A DNA stretch of 19,250 nucleotides from JAWWBG01 sp033721095 (lineage in GTDB: Bacteria > Actinomycetota > Nitriliruptoria > Nitriliruptorales > Nitriliruptoraceae): contig JAWWBG010000019.1 of the NCBI GenBank assembly GCA_033721095.1, positions 1 to 19,250 of the forward strand. Direction: 5' to 3'. Of this stretch, positions 15,507 to 19,250 are shown piece after piece (the stretch's first letter is position 1; the number at the start of each line of letters is the position of its first letter). The translations under genes and the position numbers were made by a program. Under the pieces are notes generated by a model that saw nothing but the letters and a program-made list of their open reading frames with translations, did not search any database and was not told the origin of the DNA.

Positions 15507-15752
15507 CTAGCGGGTCGTGTAGGGGATCAGCGCCATCTCGCGCGCGTTCTTGACGGCCTCGGTCAGGCGCGCCTGGTGCTTGGCGCAGGCCCCGGTCGTC
15601 CGGCGCGCCTTGAGCTTGGCGCGCTCGTTGAGGAACGGCTTGATGAGCGACAGGTCCTTGTAGTCCAGGTACTCGATGTGCTGCCGGCACATCTGGCAGG
15701 ACTTCTTGCTGGGTGGACGGCGTCGCTTGGACTTGTTGGCTCGCTGTGCCAT
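15507..15752 (-). CDS. rpsR: 30S ribosomal protein S18 (bS18), zinc-binding form
   Basis: Predicted 81-residue small-subunit protein that binds next to bS6 on the platform of the 30S subunit. The conserved core YLDYKDLSLIKPFLNERAKL is present. Cys19, Cys22, Cys56 and His59 form an intact zinc-ribbon set, so this is the C-plus type. Many actinobacteria also keep a Cys-free second copy used under zinc starvation, but none is seen here. The basic N-terminus is normal. It lies 72 bases downstream of ssb and 15 bases before rplI. The ribosome binding site is weak (GAG close to the ATG), so reinitiation from ssb may help. Confidence 0.96.
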   Translation of the reverse strand: MAQRANKSKRRRPPSKKSCQMCRQHIEYLDYKDLSLIKPFLNERAKLKARRTTGACAKHQARLTEAVKNAREMALIPYTTR

Positions 15753-15824
15753 GGGCTCGCTTTCTGCTTCGAGGGCGACGATGTCGCCGGCACGGTGGGT
15801 CGGGTCTGCCCGTCAGGGCATCGG

Positions 15825-16271
15825 TCAGAAGGGAACGTCATCGTCGGCGGGTGGCGGGGGCAGGTCGCTGCCACCGTCGCTGCCGTCGCCGCCGCCGCTG
15901 CGGCCTGAGCCGGAGGTCTTGGAGACCGTGGCACGTGCCCAACGAAGCGACGGGCAGATCTCGTCGGCCTCGATCTCGGTGACCCAGCGGGTGGAGCCGT
16001 CCTGGGCCTCGTACGAGCGCTTCTTGATACGGCCGATCACGACGACACGGTCTCCCTTGTGCAGGCTCTCGGCCACGTTCTCGGCCATGTCGCGCCAGGC
16101 GTTGACGTCCATGAAGACCGTTTCCTCGCCCTCGCGGCCGTCGCGGCCGGTCCACTTGCGGTTCCAGGCGACCGTGAGGCCGACGACCGGAACGCCGCTG
16201 CCGGTGAAGCGCAACTCGGGGTCATCGGTCAGGTTGCCGATGATCGTCATGAAGTTGGATTCGAATGCCAT
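15825..16271 (-). CDS. ssb: Single-stranded DNA-binding protein Ssb
   Basis: Predicted 148-residue homotetrameric protein that coats single-stranded DNA during replication, repair and recombination. The OB fold fills about residues 1-110 (FMTIIGNLTDDPELRFTGSG, FMDVNAWRDMAENVAESLHKGDRVVVIGRI). A short Gly/Ser-rich linker follows, ending in the acidic tip DDDVPF (143-148), the partner-protein docking tail. Linker and total length are at the short end for actinobacterial Ssb. It stands between rpsF and rpsR, 48 bases after rpsF, in the conserved order. The ribosome binding site before ATG 16271 is a weak GAGAG stretch. Confidence 0.96.
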   Translation of the reverse strand: MAFESNFMTIIGNLTDDPELRFTGSGVPVVGLTVAWNRKWTGRDGREGEETVFMDVNAWRDMAENVAESLHKGDRVVVIGRIKKRSYEAQDGSTRWVTEIEADEICPSLRWARATVSKTSGSGRSGGGDGSDGGSDLPPPPADDDVPF

Positions 16272-16319
16272 CCGTGCTCTCTCTGTCTCGGTGTCGTTCG
16301 TGGAGTGACCGGTGCTCGC

Positions 16320-16625
16320 TCAGCTCGCGCGGGTGACCCGGATGTCGGGACGCACGGTCTTGAAGCGGACCACGTCATCGGAGAGCTTCAGCTGGCGCTC
16401 GAACTCGGCCAGGCCCTCGGTACCGATCTCGAGATCCAGCACCCCGTACCAGCCGTGGGTGCGCTTGTCGATCTCGTAGGCCAGCTCACGGAGTCCCCAC
16501 CAGGCCTCGTCGACGACGTTGCCCTGCTGCTCGGCGACGATGCCCTTGATGGCGTCGAACCGGGCGGTGGCATCGGGCTCGTCGAGCGAATCGGCGAGGA
16601 TGACCATCGTTTCGTAGCGGCGCAT
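16320..16625 (-). CDS. rpsF: 30S ribosomal protein S6 (bS6)
   Basis: Predicted 101-residue small-subunit protein that pairs with bS18. The family pattern is clear: MRRYETMVIL at the start, VVDEAWWGLRELAYEIDKRTHGWY in the middle and VVRFKTVRPDIR near the end. The length is normal. ATG 16625 has GGAGGT six bases upstream, the best ribosome binding site in the window; the longer open frame upstream runs through the leader and is not coding. It is the first gene of the rpsF-ssb-rpsR-rplI-dnaB operon. A leader of roughly 150 bases with two perfect hairpins precedes it, which suggests feedback by the S6:S18 pair as known in other bacteria. Confidence 0.96.
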   Translation of the reverse strand: MRRYETMVILADSLDEPDATARFDAIKGIVAEQQGNVVDEAWWGLRELAYEIDKRTHGWYGVLDLEIGTEGLAEFERQLKLSDDVVRFKTVRPDIRVTRAS

Positions 16626-16660
16626 GCCGCACCTCCCTCGGTCTGTCGGCCCTGTCAGTC

Positions 16661-16684
16661 GCAATCGCGCGCGGAGGCGATTGC
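16661..16684 (-). promoter_or_regulatory. rpsF: rpsF leader hairpin, proximal
   Basis: GCAATCGC and GCGATTGC form a perfect 8-base-pair stem with an 8-base loop. In the mRNA it stands 35 bases before the rpsF ATG, followed by a CCG-containing single-stranded stretch and the strong ribosome binding site. No U-run follows, so it is not a terminator. It could be part of an S6:S18 binding site, but I cannot match it to the known motif by eye. Confidence 0.5.
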
Positions 16685-16744
16685 CGTCCAGAGCGGGGGT
16701 GCTTCCGGGCACTTCCCTCGGGCGACGGTCGCCGGATGGGGAAG

Positions 16745-16765
16745 GGCCGACCTGGATGGTCGGCC
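16745..16765 (-). promoter_or_regulatory. rpsF: rpsF leader hairpin, distal
   Basis: GGCCGACC and GGTCGGCC form a perfect 8-base-pair stem with a 5-base loop, just downstream of the predicted rpsF promoter and so near the 5' end of the transcript. Neither strand has a T-run beside it. A smaller hairpin (GTGC/GCAC, loop TTCCGG on the plus strand, 16699-16712) lies between the two larger ones. It may stabilise the RNA or take part in feedback control. Confidence 0.5.
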
Positions 16766-16778
16766 GCCGGACGAGCGG

Positions 16779-16808
16779 ACCGTACCGGTCGTCGCATCGG
16801 CGCGACAA
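16779..16808 (-). promoter_or_regulatory. rpsF: Candidate promoter of the rpsF-ssb-rpsR-rplI-dnaB operon
   Basis: Read on the minus strand, TTGTCG (16808-16803), an 18-base spacer and TACGGT (16784-16779) form a sigma-70-like promoter. It would start transcription near 16772 and leave a leader of about 147 bases. The 265-base gap between the cupredoxin stop and rpsF fits an independent promoter here. Region 16809-16890 holds nothing else that I can support. Confidence 0.45.
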
Positions 16809-16890
16809 CCTGCCGGTCACCCCACGCACGGCACCGTACGCAGGCACTGTGACACCGCGGTCGCCGAATTCCCCGGCCTGTGGATGCAGC

Positions 16891-17673
16891 TCAGGCCGTT
16901 GGCGATCCGTCCCAGGGATCCGCGAACAGCACGAGCCGTCCAAACAGCCCGGCCCACAGGCCGAGTGCGCCGAGGGCCATGACGATCCCCAGAGCGCGGG
17001 CAAGGGTGCTGGCACCTGCGGGCGCAGCGATCACGACGTCCGGCGTCTCGGATGGCGTGGGGATGACTGGCTCCTCGACAAAGGGCTCGAACTCGATGTC
17101 GGTGGTCGGATCGGCCGTCGGATCGGCCGTCGGCGCCGACGATGGCGACGGGGTGGCGTCCGGGACCGTCACGGCGGGCGCCGACGGCTCCGGCTGCGCT
17201 TGCGGATCAGATTCCGACGGCGTCGGCTCGGGGCTCGCGGTGGGCGACGGCTCGGGGGCCGTCGGCTCGGGCGTGGGCGCCGTCGTCGGTGGCTGGGTCG
17301 GGGCGGGCGCCTGCGTCACGGTGACCGTCGAGACCATGCCGCCGAGCGTGTGCACCTCGCAGCGGACCGTGAAGCTGCCGGTCTCTCCGAAGGTGTGCTG
17401 GAACGTCGACCCGGGGCCGCCGCAGTTGGCCTGGTTGAGGGGTCCGCAGTCGGCATGCGACCCGAAGCCACCATCGTTGGAGCGAACGGAGTGCCGATTC
17501 GCGCCAGCCCACACCCAGGTGACCGTGTCCCCGACCACGATCGTCACCTCCGACGGGCTGAACTCGTTGTCGAGGAGGCGGACCGTGACGTCGGCCGCCC
17601 CCGCGGTCGTCGGCAGGCCGAGCACACCCGCGACCAGCAGGAGCAGGGGAAGAAGGAGACGGGTCTGGGGCAC
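16891..17673 (-). CDS. Plastocyanin-like cupredoxin with Pro/Thr-rich stalk and C-terminal membrane anchor
   Basis: Predicted 260-residue surface copper protein. A signal peptide (MPQTRLLLPLLLLVAG, cleavage near AGA-AD) leads to one cupredoxin domain (about 28-122) with likely ligands His61, Cys105, His108 and Met113. The C-x2-H-x4-M loop is the spacing of plastocyanin. A long Pro/Thr/Glu/Ser stalk (about 123-215) and one hydrophobic segment (about 225-250) follow, so it is probably held at the outer membrane face by its C-terminus. Start: GTG 17673 gives a clean signal peptide and has TAGCGT eight bases upstream; GTG 17718, overlapping the tyrS stop as GTGA, would add 15 residues. It follows tyrS on the same strand. 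Electron carrier or copper handling is inferred; the partner is unknown. Confidence 0.83.
   Translation of the reverse strand: MPQTRLLLPLLLLVAGVLGLPTTAGAADVTVRLLDNEFSPSEVTIVVGDTVTWVWAGANRHSVRSNDGGFGSHADCGPLNQANCGGPGSTFQHTFGETGSFTVRCEVHTLGGMVSTVTVTQAPAPTQPPTTAPTPEPTAPEPSPTASPEPTPSESDPQAQPEPSAPAVTVPDATPSPSSAPTADPTADPTTDIEFEPFVEEPVIPTPSETPDVVIAAPAGASTLARALGIVMALGALGLWAGLFGRLVLFADPWDGSPTA
17108..17131. repeat. Two tandem 12-base repeats in the cupredoxin stalk
   Basis: GGATCGGCCGTC occurs twice in a row and encodes repeated ADPT units in the stalk of the cupredoxin. It is a minor coding repeat that could change copy number by slippage, altering stalk length in four-residue steps. Confidence 0.6.
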
Positions 17674-17714
17674 GGGTGCCGACGCTACCGGTCGCCCCTC
17701 GGGCCGCTGCCGCC

Positions 17715-18998
17715 TCACTCGAACCGTGCCAGGTGATAGCGCTTCTTGCCGACGCGAACGACCAGCGTCCTGTCCGTGGCGAGATCGTCGGCGTCCACGA
17801 CATGTGCATCGTCGGCGATCGGGACGTTGTTCAGGCGCACGCCGCCACCCGTGACGAGGCGCCTCGCCTCCCCGTTGCTCGCCGCCGCGCCGACCTCGCG
17901 CAGCAGATCCAGGATTCCGATCTGCCCGAGGCGGTCCCGGGGGAACGACTGCGACGGCGCAGCCTCGAAGGCAGCGTCCAGGGTTGCGTCATCGAGCCCG
18001 GCGAACGGCTCCTCCCCGAACAGGATCTCGCTGGCGCGCTCGGCGGCCGCGACGCCCTCGTCCCCGTGGATGACGCGGGTCGCCTCCGCGGCCAGGATCG
18101 TGTGCGCACCGCGCCGGCCGGGGTCCTCGGCGTGTGCGCGTTCGACCTCGGCAATCTCGTCGAGGTCGAGGAACGTGTAGAGCCGGAGGAACCGGATGAC
18201 GTCGTCATCGGGAACGTTGCGGAACCACTGGTAGTAGCCGTAGGGGCTGGTCATGTCCGGGTTCAGCCAGACCGCGGTGCCCGTGGACTTCGAGAACTTC
18301 TTGCCGTCCGACCGCTCGATCAGCGGCCAGGTGATCCCGTAGGCCTCGGCCCCGTGCAGTCGCCGGACCAGGTCGATGCCGGCGGTGATGTTGCCCCACT
18401 GGTCGGTCCCGCCGCCCTGCAGGATGCATCCCTCGCGCTCGAACAGGACCGCGAAGTCGAAGGCCTGGAGCAGCTGGTAGCTGAACTCGGTGAACGAGAT
18501 CCCCTGGTCGCGCTCGGTGAGGCGCTTGCGCACGGACTCCTTGGCGATCATGGCGTTCACGGAGAAGTGCTTGCCGATGTCGCGGAGGAACTCGAGGACG
18601 GTGACGTCCCTGGTCCAGTCGAAGTTGTCGACCAGCAGGCCGGCCTCGGGCGTCGAGAGGTCGAGGAGGCGCTCGAGGTCGCGCCGTTGGCCGGCGAGGT
18701 TCGCGTCGATCTCTTCGTCGCCCAGCAGCTGGCGCTCCTCGTCCTTGAACGAGGGGTCGCCAATCCGGCCGGTGGCCCCGCCGACCAACGCGATCGGCCG
18801 GTGGCCCAGTCGCTGGAGGTGCGCCATGGCCATGACGCCGACGAGGTTGCCGATGTGGAGCGAGGAGGCGGTCGGGTCGAACCCGACGTAGAAGGTGACC
18901 CGACCTCCGTCGAACGCGGCCCGCAGGCCGTCCTCGTCGGTGACGTCAGCGACGAACCCACGCGCACGCAGGACGTCAACAGGATTCGTCGAGGCCAT
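17715..18998 (-). CDS. tyrS: Tyrosyl-tRNA synthetase
   Basis: Predicted 427-residue class I aminoacyl-tRNA synthetase that attaches tyrosine to tRNA-Tyr. The Rossmann domain carries the HIGH-type motif HIGN (48-51) and the tyrosine and tRNA contact stretch QGGGTDQWGNI (194-204). The KMSKS-type loop is KFSKS (234-238), so this is the bacterial TyrRS-F form. The C-terminal part (about 350-427: NGEARRLVTGGGVRLNN) is an S4 RNA-binding domain. The length is normal. ATG 18998 has no ribosome binding site, but TAGCGT lies nine bases upstream, suggesting a nearly leaderless mRNA. I see no T-box leader in the 113-base gap to the divergent gene. The cupredoxin gene follows directly. Confidence 0.97.
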   Translation of the reverse strand: MASTNPVDVLRARGFVADVTDEDGLRAAFDGGRVTFYVGFDPTASSLHIGNLVGVMAMAHLQRLGHRPIALVGGATGRIGDPSFKDEERQLLGDEEIDANLAGQRRDLERLLDLSTPEAGLLVDNFDWTRDVTVLEFLRDIGKHFSVNAMIAKESVRKRLTERDQGISFTEFSYQLLQAFDFAVLFEREGCILQGGGTDQWGNITAGIDLVRRLHGAEAYGITWPLIERSDGKKFSKSTGTAVWLNPDMTSPYGYYQWFRNVPDDDVIRFLRLYTFLDLDEIAEVERAHAEDPGRRGAHTILAAEATRVIHGDEGVAAAERASEILFGEEPFAGLDDATLDAAFEAAPSQSFPRDRLGQIGILDLLREVGAAASNGEARRLVTGGGVRLNNVPIADDAHVVDADDLATDRTLVVRVGKKRYHLARFE

Positions 18999-19007
18999 CA
19001 GTCGCGG

Positions 19008-19013
19008 ACGCTA
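19008..19013 (-). promoter_or_regulatory. tyrS: Possible minus-10 element of tyrS
   Basis: TAGCGT on the minus strand ends nine bases before ATG 18998 and fits the TA---T pattern. The hexamer 17 bases further upstream (CTGTGG) is a poor minus-35, so this rests mostly on position and on the absence of a ribosome binding site. Confidence 0.3.
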
Positions 19014-19111
19014 GTGAAGGACACCGTCGTCCACAGACGGGAACGGCCCGTCTTCGCGAGCCAGGGCTGACGCGCTCCAATGCGCTGCAGCGACACACGG
19101 AAGGTGGCACC

Positions 19112-19250
19112 CTGTCCCCGAGCGAGCCCGAGCGCCTGAATCTCCTTCGAGTCCTCGAGGAGCAGCTGGGCGAGGACGCCGCGAGGACGATGATGTCGAG
19201 CCTGCCGCCCAACGACTGGGACGACCTCGTCCGCAAGCAGGACCTGCCCG
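19112..19250 (+). CDS. Hypothetical protein, 5' part only, apparent CTG start
   Basis: The first 46 codons of a gene that runs off the right edge. The frame reads SPSEPERLNLLRVLEEQLG, then MSSLPPNDWDDLVRKQDL. I recall this opening from short actinobacterial proteins with a C-terminal coiled coil (DUF1640-like), but too little is visible to be sure. No ATG, GTG or TTG lies in frame from about 19010 to the homologous start. CTG 19112 has GGAAGGTGG at 19099-19107, an excellent ribosome binding site, so a rare CTG start is likely. It is divergent from tyrS. Confidence 0.5.
   Translation, partial: MSPSEPERLNLLRVLEEQLGEDAARTMMSSLPPNDWDDLVRKQDLP

Noticed and set aside
16745..16765. Intrinsic terminator between the cupredoxin gene and rpsF
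   Set aside because: The hairpin is strong but no T-run follows on either strand, and it lies downstream of the likely rpsF promoter.
17676..19070. 464-codon plus-strand open frame across tyrS
   Set aside because: It lies opposite tyrS and reads as a low-complexity mirror of it. The same holds for the plus-strand frames over the channel gene (4491-5546), dnaB (13714-14619) and the dnaB/rplI/rpsR stretch (14526-15908).

Overview
The window is a compact, very GC-rich stretch of bacterial chromosome. GTG starts, 4-base ATGA/GTGA overlaps, leaderless-looking genes and the order rpsF-ssb-rpsR-rplI-dnaB point to an actinobacterium. The gene content (a long hydrolase/adenylate-forming fusion, an LmeA-like DUF2993 protein) fits that phylum. 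A deep-branching non-mycobacterial lineage is my guess, but the sequence alone cannot fix it. I see no mobile element, CRISPR array, tRNA or rRNA.

Left third (44-5417): an MFS exporter is followed by a lipid-anchored cupredoxin whose stop overlaps the start of a large secreted Ntn-hydrolase acylase of the penicillin/homoserine-lactone acylase family. The acylase ends in an unusual glycine-hydrophobic-arginine tail. A convergent MscS-type channel closes the block.

Middle (5519-11570): five plus-strand genes have a lipid-metabolism flavour. They are a hydrolase/AMP-ligase-like fusion, a coupled lipoprotein, an LmeA-like membrane-anchored protein, a FadR-type GntR regulator and a coupled membrane fatty-acid/sterol hydroxylase. 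The regulator has a FadR-like palindrome just upstream of a promoter that would give a leaderless mRNA. A one-mismatch copy of the palindrome lies before the DUF2993 gene. A convergent YqgE/AlgH gene and a divergent CapA-like phosphatase follow.

Right third (13300-18998, minus strand): tyrS, then a plastocyanin-like cupredoxin, then the housekeeping operon rpsF-ssb-rpsR-rplI-dnaB. The operon has a long structured leader, and its L9 protein carries an extra acidic tail of about 90 residues. A plus-strand gene starting near 19112, apparently with CTG, runs off the right edge.

Most of this is ordinary chromosome. The parts most worth following are the fusion enzyme with its lost P-loop and its FadR-like neighbourhood, the cupredoxin/acylase pair with the C-terminal sorting-like tail, and the tailed L9.
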